Shown: positions 46,551-56,507, counted from the stretch's first letter. The stretch is 64,000 nt of DNA from Methylomarinum vadi (GCF_000733935.1 NZ_JPON01000001.1:744001-808000), one strand, 5' to 3'. Program-made: numbers and translations. Notes: generated by a model not told the origin, from the sequence alone.

Positions 46551-47606
46551 ATGCAGATCGATTTTTTGATCGTTGGCCAGGGACTGGCCGGTAGCTTGTT
46601 AGGTTGGGAGTTATGCCGGCGCGGCCATAAAATCCTGTTGGTCGACAACGGCAAGGAAAACGCGTCGCAGGTGGCCGCCGGCCTGATCAATCCGGTGACC
46701 GGGCAGCGCTTCGTCAAAACGGCCGACGTGGATATGCTGTTGCCGCTGGCAAGATCTTATTATGCGACCTTGCAACGGTTTTTCCGGCAGACTTTTTTTG
46801 TCGAAAAACCGATGCTGCGCTTGCTACGCAACGAGAAAGAACGCCAAAGCGCCGAAAAGCGCCTGCTCGAAGCCGGCTATCGGGATTACCTGGCCGGCAT
46901 CAGCGAAGCCGAGCCGAACGTCGACAGCCCTCTCGGCTTGCTGCGGCAGACGCAAACCGGGTATCTACTGACCGTTCCCTTGCTAAGCGCCCTTAAAAAT
47001 TTCTTCAGCGAACGAAACGGCTATCTGCAAGCCGATATCGACTACGCCGATATAAAGCTTGAACCTGAGCTTCATTGGCGCCACTTTAGGCCGCGCCGCA
47101 TCATTTTCTGCGAAGGCCATCTGGCGAGACGCAACCCATGGTTTAACTGGTTGCCCTGGCAACCGGTAAAAGGCGAGATCCTGACCGGCTTTTCCCTTGG
47201 CGAACCGATCGGGAAAATCCTGAATTACGGCCATTGGTTCATTCCTTTGCCCGACGGATACTTCAAGACCGGCGCGAGCTTCGACCGCGATCGACTGGAC
47301 ATGACCGTCACCGAGCCGGCCAAAGCCGCTCTGCTGCGCGATTTGCACCGCGCCTATCCGCCCTCGGCAGCGGCCAGGATTTTCCGGCAGCAGGCCGGCA
47401 TTCGCCCGGCTACCCAGGACAGACAACCTTTCATCGGTCTCCATCCCCGTTATCCGCGCTTAGCGATTTTCAACGGCTTCGGCGCCAAAGGCAGCTTATT
47501 GATTCCCCGCCACTGCCAACAATTCGCCGACACATTACTTAACGATAACCCACTGCCAAACCATATCGACATCAAACGCCATTATGAGTCGCATTTCATT
47601 GCCTGA
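46551..47606 (+). CDS. FAD-dependent oxidoreductase (DAO family)
   Basis: This 351-residue protein has the N-terminal dinucleotide fold IDFLIVGQGLAGSLLGWELC, then GLINPVTGQRFVKT and a C-terminal QQAGIRPATQDRQPFIGLHP. It resembles the glycine/D-amino acid oxidase group, including the FAD domain of MnmC. The downstream gene is an MnmM-like tRNA methyltransferase overlapping by 23 bases, so a role in tRNA wobble-uridine modification is an attractive inference. Confidence 0.82.
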   Translation: MQIDFLIVGQGLAGSLLGWELCRRGHKILLVDNGKENASQVAAGLINPVTGQRFVKTADVDMLLPLARSYYATLQRFFRQTFFVEKPMLRLLRNEKERQSAEKRLLEAGYRDYLAGISEAEPNVDSPLGLLRQTQTGYLLTVPLLSALKNFFSERNGYLQADIDYADIKLEPELHWRHFRPRRIIFCEGHLARRNPWFNWLPWQPVKGEILTGFSLGEPIGKILNYGHWFIPLPDGYFKTGASFDRDRLDMTVTEPAKAALLRDLHRAYPPSAAARIFRQQAGIRPATQDRQPFIGLHPRYPRLAIFNGFGAKGSLLIPRHCQQFADTLLNDNPLPNHIDIKRHYESHFIA

Positions 47607-48171
47607 AACCGCCCACAGATTGATCGAAAAACGACTAAGGAACGGCGATATAGCGATAGACGCCACGCTCGGCAACGGCCACGACACCCTATTTCTAGCA
47701 CGACATGTGGGAACGGAAGGGCATGTCTACGGCTTCGATATTCAGTCACATGCCCTTGATTCTACCCGCGCGCGCCTGACTCAAGCCAGGCTGATCGCTA
47801 ACGTCACCCTCTTCCACGCCAGCCATGCCGACATGGTCAGTTTCATTCCACCCGAACAGCAGGGCCGAATTCAAGCCGTCATGTTCAATCTCGGTTATCT
47901 GCCCGGCAGCGATAAAACAGTCATCACCCGCGCCGAATCGACCTTGACCGCGCTTGGCGCCGCCTGCGAGGCGTTGGCGCCGGCCGGAGTCATGACGATA
48001 CTGGCCTATCCCGGCCATGCCGGCGGCGATTTGGAAACCGAACAAGTACAACAATGGCTGGAACGATTGGAGCCATCGCATTTTCATTGCACTATTTATA
48101 CTAGCAGTATCGACAAGCCTGGCGCGCCACGACTTTTTTACCTTGAGAAAGGCAATAAGCTGCTATCATAG
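47584..48171 (+). CDS. SAM-dependent methyltransferase, MnmM/YtqB family
   Basis: This 195-residue protein has the SAM site AIDATLGNGHDTLFLARHVG, GFDIQSHALDSTRARL, and the family hallmark VMFNLGYLPGSDKTVITRAE. B. subtilis YtqB (MnmM) methylates aminomethyl-2-thiouridine at the tRNA wobble position. It overlaps the FAD-dependent enzyme upstream. Confidence 0.85.
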   Translation: MSRISLPETAHRLIEKRLRNGDIAIDATLGNGHDTLFLARHVGTEGHVYGFDIQSHALDSTRARLTQARLIANVTLFHASHADMVSFIPPEQQGRIQAVMFNLGYLPGSDKTVITRAESTLTALGAACEALAPAGVMTILAYPGHAGGDLETEQVQQWLERLEPSHFHCTIYTSSIDKPGAPRLFYLEKGNKLLS

Positions 48172-48196
48172 CCGGCTTTTTTCAGGAGCTTACACC

Positions 48197-48511
48197 ATGA
48201 CAGAATTCAACAAAGTCACCGTCGTCAAGAAAGCCAACATCTATTTCGACGGCAAGGTCAGCAGCCGAACCATCAAATTTGCCGACGGCAGCGTCAAAAC
48301 GCTGGGCTTCATGCTGCCCGGCGAATACACCTTCGGCACCGCCGCTGCCGAATTGATGGAGATTTTGGAAGGCGAATTGCAGGTATTGTTACCGGGGTCC
48401 GAAGAGTGGCAATCGGTCAAAGGCGGCGAAACCTTCACTGTGCCCGCCAACGCGCAATTCCAAATCAAAATCCTGTCACCGACCGATTATTGTTGTTCTT
48501 ATCTGCAATAA
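48197..48511 (+). CDS. ppnP: Pyrimidine/purine nucleoside phosphorylase
   Basis: This 104-residue single cupin domain has NIYFDGKVSSRTIKFADG, LGFMLPGEYTFGTAAAELME, GGETFTVPANAQFQIKI and a final YCCSYL. PpnP phosphorolyses a broad range of nucleosides. ATG 48197 follows CAGGAG. The longer in-frame start lies inside the methyltransferase gene. Confidence 0.92.
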   Translation: MTEFNKVTVVKKANIYFDGKVSSRTIKFADGSVKTLGFMLPGEYTFGTAAAELMEILEGELQVLLPGSEEWQSVKGGETFTVPANAQFQIKILSPTDYCCSYLQ

Positions 48512-48581
48512 CCGCTGACCGCAGCAGTGATCCTTATTGCCAGGGAGTACCATTAGCCAGATAGACCAGAGATTTTTCCTC

Positions 48582-48624
48582 GGTTTTTCCGGTCATTTCT
48601 TTTCATCACAACCGGACAAAAACC
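48582..48624. terminator. Bidirectional terminator-like inverted repeat
   Basis: GGTTTTTCCGGT (48582-48593) faces ACCGGACAAAAACC (48611-48624), with a 17-base loop. It lies between convergent ppnP and cysK, and each strand ends the stem in a T-run. It would serve both genes. Confidence 0.5.
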
Positions 48625-48675
48625 TTGGTACCTGCAGAATCGTTCCTGCCTCGAGATAATGTACGGACTAGCGTG

Positions 48676-49584
48676 TTAACTCATGCTCAAATAGCGTTCG
48701 CCGGTATCGTGAATCATGGTGACCACGGTATTGCCTTCCCCCATTTGTTCAGCGACGCGTAATGCGGCGCAAACACTGGCGCCGGACGAAATACCGGCCA
48801 TAATGCCTTCTTCCTCGATGAGGCGTTTGCGCATCGCCAAGGCATCTTCGCTACTGACGAGTTCGATATCGTCAATCAGGTCCACGTCCAGATTTTTGGG
48901 AATGAAACCGGCCCCTATACCTTGAATTTTATGGGGGCTGTGCGAACCTCCCGAAATAACCGGAGATTCAGCCGGCTCGACGGCGACGACACGAAAGTCC
49001 GGATTGCGCTTTTTAATCACATCGGCGACTCCGGAAATCGTGCCGCCGGTTCCCACGCCACAGACGAAAGCGTCAACCTTTCCGTCGGTTGCGGCCCAGA
49101 TTTCCTGCGCCGTCGTTTGCCTGTGCATTTCGGGATTGGCGGGGTTCTCGAACTGTTGCGGCATGAAGGCGTCCGGCGTTTCGTCGAGAATTTCCAACGC
49201 CTTGGCGATTGCTCCCTTCATGCCTTCTGTCCCCGGCGTCAACACGATTCTCGCACCGTATAGGGCCAATAACTGCCTTCTTTCCACCGACATGGTTTCG
49301 GGCATGGTCAGGATACACTGGTAACCGCGCTGCGCCGCGACCATCGCCAGAGCAATACCCGTATTGCCGGAAGTCGGCTCGATTATGGTGCCGCCGGTAT
49401 CTAGTTTGCCGGCTTTTTCCGCCGCGACGACCATCGCCAACCCAATTCTGTCCTTGACCGAACCGCCGGGATTACGCGATTCGAGCTTTACCAAAACCTC
49501 GGCGGCATGTTCGGAAACTAGACGTTGTAATTTAACCAGATCGGTGTTGCCGATCAGTTTGGTTATATTGATCGCTCTAGCCAT
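48676..49584 (-). CDS. cysK: Cysteine synthase
   Basis: This 302-residue PLP enzyme has [16 protein letters not shown], the Schiff-base Lys44 ([10 protein letters not shown]), the substrate loop [13 protein letters not shown] (T71-G76), the phosphate loop [14 protein letters not shown] and SSGASVCAA. It makes cysteine from O-acetylserine and sulfide. Length and motifs favour CysK over CysM. Confidence 0.9.
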   Translation of the reverse strand: MARAINITKLIGNTDLVKLQRLVSEHAAEVLVKLESRNPGGSVKDRIGLAMVVAAEKAGKLDTGGTIIEPTSGNTGIALAMVAAQRGYQCILTMPETMSVERRQLLALYGARIVLTPGTEGMKGAIAKALEILDETPDAFMPQQFENPANPEMHRQTTAQEIWAATDGKVDAFVCGVGTGGTISGVADVIKKRNPDFRVVAVEPAESPVISGGSHSPHKIQGIGAGFIPKNLDVDLIDDIELVSSEDALAMRKRLIEEEGIMAGISSGASVCAALRVAEQMGEGNTVVTMIHDTGERYLSMS

Positions 49585-49717
49585 AATAAAATCCCCGCAT
49601 ACAATCTTCAGAATTTATAATAACAGCCTATAACACATCGGACTCGCATCGCTTAAACCAGTAAATAAACAAGATTACTCCGATCAAACCAATAAATCTA
49701 TTAAAACCGACTGATTG

Positions 49718-52700
49718 ATGACTGATTTTACTGCCCGCTGGCAATTCTGGATCGATCGCGGCGGCACCTTTACCGATATCGTCGCCCGTGCGCCGGATGC
49801 TCGATTGATAACGCGCAAACTTCTCTCGGAAAACCCGGAGCGTTACCTAGATGCCGCGATCCAGGGTATTCGCGATATTTTACAAGCGCACCAGAACCAA
49901 CCGCTAGCCCAACATATCCAAGCGGTCAAAATGGGCACGACCGTCGGCACCAATGCCTTGCTGGAACGCCAAGGCGAACCGACCGCCCTGCTGATTACCC
50001 AGGGGCTGGGCGATTGTCTGCGCATCGCGTATCAGAACCGCCCCGATATTTTCGCGCTGCATATCCAACTGCCGAAACCGCTTTACCAAACGGTGGTTGA
50101 GATCGAGGAGCGAGTCGACGTACAAGGCAACATCCTGCATGCACTGAATCTGGACAAGGCTCGTCAGCAATTGCAACAACTCTACGATTCGGGGTTACGT
50201 TCCGTCGCGATCGTGTTGATGCACGCCTGGCGCTTTCCCCGCCATGAGCAGCAGTTGGCGAATCTGGCCCAACAAATCGGCTTCCCCCAGATTTCCGTTT
50301 CGCACCGAACCAGTCCATTCATGAAGATCGTCGGCCGCGGCGATACCACGGTGGTCGATGCCTATTTATCCCCGATCTTGCGCCGTTACGTCGACCAGGT
50401 AAGCAATGGATTAGCTTTCGCTGAGAAAGAAAAGCCGCAATTGTTGTTTATGCAATCAAACGGCGGCCTCAGCGAAGCGCATCATTTCCACGGCAAGGAC
50501 AGCATTCTGTCCGGACCGGCGGGCGGGATCATCGGAGCCGTAAAAACGGCCGAAGCGGCCGGCTTCGATAAAATCATCGCTTTCGACATGGGCGGCACTT
50601 CTACCGATGTCGCCCATTATAATGGCGAACTGGAGCGCTGTTACGAAACCGAGGTAGCCGGCGTTCGCATGCGCGTGCCGATGCTGAGCATCCATACCGT
50701 CGCGGCGGGCGGCGGTTCGAAATTGCTGTTCGACGGCATGCGCTATCGGGTCGGGCCGGAGTCGGCCGGAGCCAACCCGGGGCCTGCCGGTTATAGGCGC
50801 GGCGGCCCCCTAACCGTGACCGACGCCAATATCATGCTGGGTAAACTGCCGCTGTTCCCTGCCGTATTCGGTCCGGATGGCGACTTGTCGCTAGATTATG
50901 AAAACGTTCGACTGTTGTTCCGGCAACTTGCATCACGCATCGCTACAGAAAATGGTGACCGGCGCAGTCCGGAACAAGTGGCGGAGGGATTTCTCGATGT
51001 CGCGGTCGAAAACATGGCGGCCGCCATCAAAAAGATCTCGGTACAAAAAGGCTACGACGTGTCGTCCTACACGCTTTGCTGTTACGGCGCCGCCGGCGCT
51101 CAGCATGCCTGTAAAGTAGCCGACCGCCTGGGCATGAAGAAAATATTTTTACATCCCTTTGCCGGTTTGCTGTCCGCCTATGGCATGGGACTGGCCGATT
51201 ACAGGCTGCTACGGGAACAGGCCATCGAACAACCCTGGCTGGATGTGTCATTCGAGCAATTAAATACTGTGCGGCAACAGTTGGAAGATAACGGTATTGC
51301 CGAAATGCGGCGGCAAATATCCGATGGCAACCGGATCGATACCGTGGCCAGCGTCAACATCCGCTTTCAAGGCACCGATACCGCATTAGTTGTCGAGTTT
51401 GCCGATAAGGCACAAATGCGTCGCGCTTTCGAACAGCAATACCGGCAACATTTCGGCTTTGTTTATACGGACAAAGCATTAATCCTGGAATCAATCACAG
51501 TCGAGATCGTCGGAATTAGCGACGTGGCCACGACGTCGATTCCTTTTCAGACACCGCAACAAACGGGACCGATCACAACAACCACGCTATTCAGCAACAA
51601 TACTTTTCACGACACGCCGGTATTCAGACGCGAGCAGTTGCAGGCAAATTCTCTTATCAAAGGGCCGTCCATCATTCTGGAAAGCACCTCGACGATCGTC
51701 GTCGAACCAGGTTGGCAAGCGGAAGTGACAGAGCAAAATAATCTGCTGTTAACTCGATTCGAAACCGTGCGACAAACGTGGCAGGACGAAACGGTTGTCG
51801 ATCCGGTCAAATTGGAAATTTTCAATAAATTGTTCGTCTCGATCGCCGAGCAAATGGGATTCGTGTTGCAGAATACCGCGCATTCAATCAATATCAAGGA
51901 ACGCTTGGATTTTTCCTGCGCGATTTTCGATCACAACGGCGAACTGGTGGCCAACGCACCTCATATCCCGGTGCACTTAGGGTCCATGGGAGAAAGCGTG
52001 AAAGCCTTGTTGGATAAGCAAGGCCATGATATCGAGGCCGGCGACGTGTTCATGCTGAATTCGCCCTACCATGGCGGCACGCATTTGCCCGATATTACCG
52101 TCGTCACTCCGATTTTCGAAGAGGCAGGCAATCAATTATTGTTTTTCGTGGCTTCGCGCGGCCATCACGCCGATATCGGCGGCATCTCTCCCGGCTCCAT
52201 GCCTTCGGCCAGCAAACATATTGATGAGGAAGGTGTAGTCAGCAGCGGAATCAAGATCGTAGTCGATGGCGTGTTTCAGGAAAAAGCGATCAGGCAATGG
52301 CTCGGGGCAACGGACTACCCGGCCCGTAATCCAGATCAAAACATCGCCGACTTGCAGGCGCAAATCGCCGCCAATAACAAAGGCGTCATCGAATTAAAAA
52401 AAATGGTCGCGCAATATTCATTGCAAACGGTCAAGAGCTATATGCGGCATGTACAAGACAATGCCGAATATTGCGTTAAACAAGTCATTGCCAAGTTAAC
52501 CGATGGTCGCTATTTTCATCGTTCCGACCAAGGCAGTGAGATTCGAGTAGCAATCAGTATCGATCGTAAAAGGCAAACGGCTTGTATCGATTTTTCAGGA
52601 ACATCCAACCAACAAGACAATAATTTCAATGCACCGGCGGCGGTGTGCAAGGCGGCGGTGCTCTATGTGTTCAGGACACTGGTAGAGGACGATATTCCGT

Positions 52701-53338
52701 TAAACGCCGGCTGCCTGAAGCCGCTGCAAATCATTATTCCGGATGGGTCGCTGTTGAATCCCCGGCATCCCGCCGCCGTGGTTGCCGGCAATGTTGAAAC
52801 CTCGCAATACATTGTCGACGCCTTATATGGCGCTCTGGGGATACTTTCCGCCGGCCAGGGCACGATGAATAACCTGACCTTCGGCAACAAGGACTACCAA
52901 TACTATGAAACCATATGCGGCGGCTCAGGCGCCGGCAAGGGTTTTGACGGTTGCGACGCGGTACAAACCCATATGACCAACTCCCGCATCACCGACCCGG
53001 AAGTCCTGGAATGGCGATTTCCGGTATTGCTGGAGCAATTCGCCATTCGTCAAAACAGCGGCGGCAGCGGACAGTTCAAAGGCGGCAATGGCGTAATACG
53101 ACAAATCAAATTCCTGCAACCGATGTCGGCAAACCTGCTGACCAGCCGACGCGTGAAGACGCCTGCTGGACTCCTGGGCGGCGGTGCCGGCAAAATCGGA
53201 GTCAACAGTTTGCTTAAGGCAAACGCCAACATGATTTCCCTACCGGGCTGTACGCACATCGAACTGAATGCGGGCGACAGTCTGAGAATTGAAACACCGG
53301 GCGGCGGTGGTTTCGGAAGCGAGTATGATAAAGATTGA
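49718..53338 (+). CDS. Fused hydantoinase/5-oxoprolinase (HyuA-HyuB)
   Basis: The protein has 1206 residues. The N-terminal HyuA half has FWIDRGGTFTDIVARAPD and IIAFDMGGTSTDVAHYNG, the phosphate-binding loops of the ASKHA fold. The C-terminal HyuB half begins near 695 (IFNKLFVSIAEQMGFVLQNT) and has PYHGGTHLPDITVVTP and a Gly-rich end ETPGGGGFGSEY. The single-chain layout and length match ATP-dependent 5-oxoprolinase, which opens 5-oxoproline to glutamate. ATG 49718 is preferred to the adjacent TTG. Confidence 0.9.
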   Translation: MTDFTARWQFWIDRGGTFTDIVARAPDARLITRKLLSENPERYLDAAIQGIRDILQAHQNQPLAQHIQAVKMGTTVGTNALLERQGEPTALLITQGLGDCLRIAYQNRPDIFALHIQLPKPLYQTVVEIEERVDVQGNILHALNLDKARQQLQQLYDSGLRSVAIVLMHAWRFPRHEQQLANLAQQIGFPQISVSHRTSPFMKIVGRGDTTVVDAYLSPILRRYVDQVSNGLAFAEKEKPQLLFMQSNGGLSEAHHFHGKDSILSGPAGGIIGAVKTAEAAGFDKIIAFDMGGTSTDVAHYNGELERCYETEVAGVRMRVPMLSIHTVAAGGGSKLLFDGMRYRVGPESAGANPGPAGYRRGGPLTVTDANIMLGKLPLFPAVFGPDGDLSLDYENVRLLFRQLASRIATENGDRRSPEQVAEGFLDVAVENMAAAIKKISVQKGYDVSSYTLCCYGAAGAQHACKVADRLGMKKIFLHPFAGLLSAYGMGLADYRLLREQAIEQPWLDVSFEQLNTVRQQLEDNGIAEMRRQISDGNRIDTVASVNIRFQGTDTALVVEFADKAQMRRAFEQQYRQHFGFVYTDKALILESITVEIVGISDVATTSIPFQTPQQTGPITTTTLFSNNTFHDTPVFRREQLQANSLIKGPSIILESTSTIVVEPGWQAEVTEQNNLLLTRFETVRQTWQDETVVDPVKLEIFNKLFVSIAEQMGFVLQNTAHSINIKERLDFSCAIFDHNGELVANAPHIPVHLGSMGESVKALLDKQGHDIEAGDVFMLNSPYHGGTHLPDITVVTPIFEEAGNQLLFFVASRGHHADIGGISPGSMPSASKHIDEEGVVSSGIKIVVDGVFQEKAIRQWLGATDYPARNPDQNIADLQAQIAANNKGVIELKKMVAQYSLQTVKSYMRHVQDNAEYCVKQVIAKLTDGRYFHRSDQGSEIRVAISIDRKRQTACIDFSGTSNQQDNNFNAPAAVCKAAVLYVFRTLVEDDIPLNAGCLKPLQIIIPDGSLLNPRHPAAVVAGNVETSQYIVDALYGALGILSAGQGTMNNLTFGNKDYQYYETICGGSGAGKGFDGCDAVQTHMTNSRITDPEVLEWRFPVLLEQFAIRQNSGGSGQFKGGNGVIRQIKFLQPMSANLLTSRRVKTPAGLLGGGAGKIGVNSLLKANANMISLPGCTHIELNAGDSLRIETPGGGGFGSEYDKD

Positions 53339-53390
53339 AGCTCGGCAGAAAAGGGTTACGAGATGATAGACTTGTACTGCGAACGGCTAG

Positions 53391-54972
53391 CCCGAATATT
53401 TCATGATAGAGGCGGGCAAGTTTGTTGATATTTGATAAAATTCAGTTACTTAGATTGAATTTAACCAACAACTTGCCCATGACAAATTGTACTCCAGCTC
53501 AAATAGAATTTCCTCCCTTAAAACGCCGTAAAATAGACGCCCAATTCAGTGGTGGAGCGATCACCAGTGATGGCGGTGTGCTGTTGTTACGAGCGGTTGA
53601 CCAGCAGTTAGGGTTAACCGAACGGATAGCGGCGCAGATTCCTGACGCCAGAGCCCCTGACCGCGTGCAACACTCTGTGATCAACCTGCTCCGTCAACGG
53701 GTTTATGGCTTGGCGTGTGGGTATGAGGATTTGAATGATCATGACACGCTCAGAAATGATATCGCCTTTCAGACGGCGGTGGAAAAGGATCAGACATTGG
53801 GCAGCCGATCCACCTTGTGCCGGTTTGAGCAGCAGGCGGATCGCGCCTTGATGTGGCGAGTTCATGAGGAGTTGCTGGCACAGTTTATCGCTTCGTATGA
53901 GACACCGCCGAAATCGTTGATCCTGGATTTCGACGCCACCGACGATCCGGTTCATGGCGAACAGGACGGACGTTTTTTTCATGGCTACTATCGGCACTAT
54001 TGTTTCCTGCCGTTGTATGTCTTTTGCGGCCATCACTGCTTGGTCAGTTATCTACGTCCCAGCAATATTGATGGCGCCAAGCACAGCTGGGCGATTCTGG
54101 CTTTGCTGGTTCGGCGCTTGCGTCAGGCTTGGCCGGACGTTGACATCACGTTTCGCGGCGATGGCGGTTTTTGTCGCCATAAGATGCTGAGTTGGTGCGA
54201 GCGGCATCGCGTTCACTATATTGTCGGGTTGGCCAAAAATAAACGCTTAACGCGCTTAAGCCAACCCTGGATTGAACAAGCCCGGCAACAGTTCCAAAGC
54301 GAACAGCAGAAACAGCGTCTCTTTACCGATTTCCACTATAAAGCCGGCACCTGGAAACGCCGACGCCGTGTCATTCTTAAGGCCGAACACATGAGCCAAG
54401 GGAGTAATCCCCGCTATGTCGTAACCAATCTGGACGGCGATGCACAAACACTCTATGAAACCGTTTACTGTGCGCGAGGCGACATGGAAAACCGGATTAA
54501 AGAACAACAATTGGATCTGTTTGCCGACCGCACCAGTTGCAGCCTGTGGTGGCCGAATCAGTTTCGTTTGCTGTTATCGACACTGGCCTATACGTTGATC
54601 CATGCGATTCGCCGAATCGCCCTCAAAAATACCGAACTAGCGACAGCCACTTGCGCCACCATTCGCCTGAAATTGTTTAAAATCGGTGCCGTCATCATTC
54701 GTAACACCCGTCGTATTCGACTGCTGTTCAGCAGTCAGTATCCGTTTCAATCCTTGTTTAAATCCGTTTGTCAGCGCCTGTGCCCTGATTAGTACAAACA
54801 AAGTGCTGTGCCCGGCACGCTGATAAACAATGGGGTAAGGGGAAGTTGCGCCTGAAAAACGGAAATCAATGCTTAATTCCCTTTTTGACCGCTCAATTTC
54901 TCCTTACGATCGCATGTTTTAAAACAAACGAGGGTTTCGATAGGGTTTCAAGGGACTGATGAAATATCCGGG
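53391..54972 (+). mobile_element. IS1380-type insertion sequence, copy 1
   Basis: The 1582-bp element has ends CCCGAATATTTCATGA and, on the other strand, CCCGGATATTTCATCA. It is flanked on both sides by CTAG (53387-53390 and 54973-54976). The interrupted host frame proves these flanks are a target duplication. The second copy, 57824-59405, has the same length. Confidence 0.92.
53479..54792 (+). CDS. IS1380-family transposase, copy 1
   Basis: This 437-residue DDE transposase reads RKIDAQFSGGAITSDGGVLL, LIDFDAT-like LILDFDATDDPVHGEQ (first Asp), ITFRGDGGFCRHKML (second Asp) and GDMENRIKEQQLDLFADRTS (Glu region). The ATG at 53479 gives MTNCTPAQIEF; an earlier in-frame start at 53422 lies close to the element end. 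The frame is intact. Confidence 0.92.
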   Translation: MTNCTPAQIEFPPLKRRKIDAQFSGGAITSDGGVLLLRAVDQQLGLTERIAAQIPDARAPDRVQHSVINLLRQRVYGLACGYEDLNDHDTLRNDIAFQTAVEKDQTLGSRSTLCRFEQQADRALMWRVHEELLAQFIASYETPPKSLILDFDATDDPVHGEQDGRFFHGYYRHYCFLPLYVFCGHHCLVSYLRPSNIDGAKHSWAILALLVRRLRQAWPDVDITFRGDGGFCRHKMLSWCERHRVHYIVGLAKNKRLTRLSQPWIEQARQQFQSEQQKQRLFTDFHYKAGTWKRRRRVILKAEHMSQGSNPRYVVTNLDGDAQTLYETVYCARGDMENRIKEQQLDLFADRTSCSLWWPNQFRLLLSTLAYTLIHAIRRIALKNTELATATCATIRLKLFKIGAVIIRNTRRIRLLFSSQYPFQSLFKSVCQRLCPD

Positions 54973-55634
54973 CTAGACCCGGGATTTTGGGCTGAACCGA
55001 TAAACGCCCTCAGCAATATTGCCTTCCTGATCGCGGCATGGTTTGCTTGGCGTTTGGTCAAACAACGAAAATGTTCGAACGGCGGAGCAAATGTGCTCAT
55101 CGTGCTGATTGTCGGCATCGGTCTCGGCAGTTTCGCCTTCCATACGCTGGCCAATCGCTGGTCCATGATAATGGATCTGATCCCTATATTGTTATTTCAA
55201 CTGGTTTATTATTGGCTGTATGGCCGTAAAATCATGCAATTGAAAGCGCTTCAATCGATCGCTTTATTGTCGGTTTTCTTAGTGTTGATTAGTCTGGGTA
55301 AACTGTATCCGCAAATTTTTAACGGCTCACTGTTGTATTTCCCTACTCTGCTGCTATTAGCCATTATAAGTCTATTCCATTACCTGCATAAAAAAACGGA
55401 ACGCTGGTTAATCTTGGGCGTCTTCGCACTTTTTCTGCTTTCATTGTCGTTTCGTACACTGGACAATCTACTTTGCCAGCAAATCCCGCTCGGCACGCAT
55501 TTTTTATGGCATCTCAGTTGCGGATTGACGGTTTACCTGCTAACCCGGGCATTGATCGTCAATCTAACGGAAAAAATTTAATTACCCACTGAACTACTCA
55601 GAAATTGTTTAATCTAATAATACGGAGATAGTGT

Positions 55635-55747
55635 AACCGGTTATGTTGCCTGCCCTTTCAATCTTTCAAAGCCATTCGATCAAATCGATGCACGGACTCT
55701 CTAAAGAGTCCCAAGTTTGAAGGAGCGGGCGATATGACCGGTTTTTT
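55635..55747 (+). ncRNA. Strongly paired structured RNA ending in a U-run
   Basis: Arms 55635-55661 and 55717-55743 can pair over 27 positions: 21 Watson-Crick, 5 G-U and one C-A mismatch. A run of six T (55742-55747) follows. Because the non-canonical pairs are G-U on the plus strand but A-C on the minus strand, a plus-strand RNA is implied. Inside are a hairpin GGACTCT-CTAA-AGAGTCC (55694-55711) and a small CGAT/ATCG hairpin (55677-55687). It lies between the ceramidase-like pseudogene and a convergent small gene. It may be an elaborate terminator, an independent small RNA or a mobile-element remnant. I know no matching family. Confidence 0.55.
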
Positions 55748-56012
55748 ATTGTCCTAATCGTTTCTGAATCTCTTGGTATATATCCTTCAATTCATCGCCG
55801 ATCGTTTTTGCCGCATGCATTAATTCAGCACTAGCTTCTTTACTATCGTCGTTAATAATTCCGAGCTGATCGAGAAAACTCGCCCATTTTGGCTCCGATT
55901 GCCGCCAAAGCTCCTTCGCTTCCATGCCGGCAAGATGAAGTTGTACATCAATTTCATCACGCTGCTGTATTAATGTTTTTAACAGCGAATCAAGTTCCTG
56001 TCTGACGCTCAT
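55746..56012 (-). CDS. Small helical protein of unknown function
   Basis: This 88-residue, mostly helical, charged protein (RQELDSLLKTLIQQRDEIDV, ELMHAAKTIGDELKDIYQEI) looks like a coiled-coil or helical bundle. ATG 56012 has GGAG upstream. Its stop lies in the T-run of the structured RNA on the other strand. I recognise no family. Confidence 0.6.
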   Translation of the reverse strand: MSVRQELDSLLKTLIQQRDEIDVQLHLAGMEAKELWRQSEPKWASFLDQLGIINDDSKEASAELMHAAKTIGDELKDIYQEIQKRLGQ

Positions 56013-56033
56013 CAACGACTCCTTTGTCCAGGC

Positions 56034-56507
56034 TTAGCTCAAAAATGGCTTGAAGGACTCATTATTATGTTGCCTGCAGGTTTTAAAACGATAAAACTTG
56101 CCTTCGACAGACACTTCGATCGTTTCAAGATTAGCAGTGCGACTGCATCGAGACCCTTTCGCCGTTGCCGCCTGGCATTGTTCCACCTTCTGCGACATGT
56201 CGATTATTTCTTCTTGTGCCGGCTGAGTAACTTTGGTTTTTTCTTCTATCCTCTCGCTCTGCAGCGTTTCAGCATCTGTCTTAGTAGCGCTTTCTTCGGC
56301 CCCATGATGCTCTTCCTCGCCATGAGGATGAGGAGTTGCTTCCGCAATCAGTTTTTTTCTGAAGATGACCAGTAAAGCTAAGAAAATGATCAAGGGTGCA
56401 TATTTGAAAGAAGGTTCGGGTTCGAATTCCTCAGCTAAAGCATATCCGCTATAAATGTAGAATACAGAAATCGTCATGAAATCAGTGCAGAGTTTTATTA
56501 TTTTCAT
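56034..56507 (-). CDS. Membrane protein with C-terminal DUF5763-like zinc-binding motif
   Basis: This 157-residue protein has a signal-like N-terminus, a helix (YAPLIIFLALLVIFRKKLIA), a His/Glu-rich stretch (TPHPHGEEEHHGAEE), an acidic linker and a C-terminal CQAATAKGSRCSRTA with a later CRQH. The Cys-x8-Cys ... Cys-x2-His pattern resembles the small DUF5763 motif. Function unknown; metal binding is plausible. It lies 21 bases upstream of the small helical gene in the same direction. Confidence 0.65.
   Translation of the reverse strand: MKIIKLCTDFMTISVFYIYSGYALAEEFEPEPSFKYAPLIIFLALLVIFRKKLIAEATPHPHGEEEHHGAEESATKTDAETLQSERIEEKTKVTQPAQEEIIDMSQKVEQCQAATAKGSRCSRTANLETIEVSVEGKFYRFKTCRQHNNESFKPFLS

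Larger units (their letters stand above)
53363..55581 (+). pseudogene. Ceramidase-like membrane protein gene split by an IS1380-type element
   Basis: ATG 53363 begins MIDLYCERL, which stops at the insertion. Removing the element and one CTAG copy joins the frame exactly to DPGFWAEPINALSNIAFLIA and runs to 55581, 210 residues. The N-terminal CERLDPGFWAEPINALSN pattern and about seven helices fit the alkaline ceramidase/CREST superfamily of membrane hydrolases; His (FHTLANRWSM, HFLWHLSCG) and Asp residues are kept. A shortened product from an internal TTG at 55054 would lack the first helix. It lies 24 bases after the oxoprolinase gene. Confidence 0.85.
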
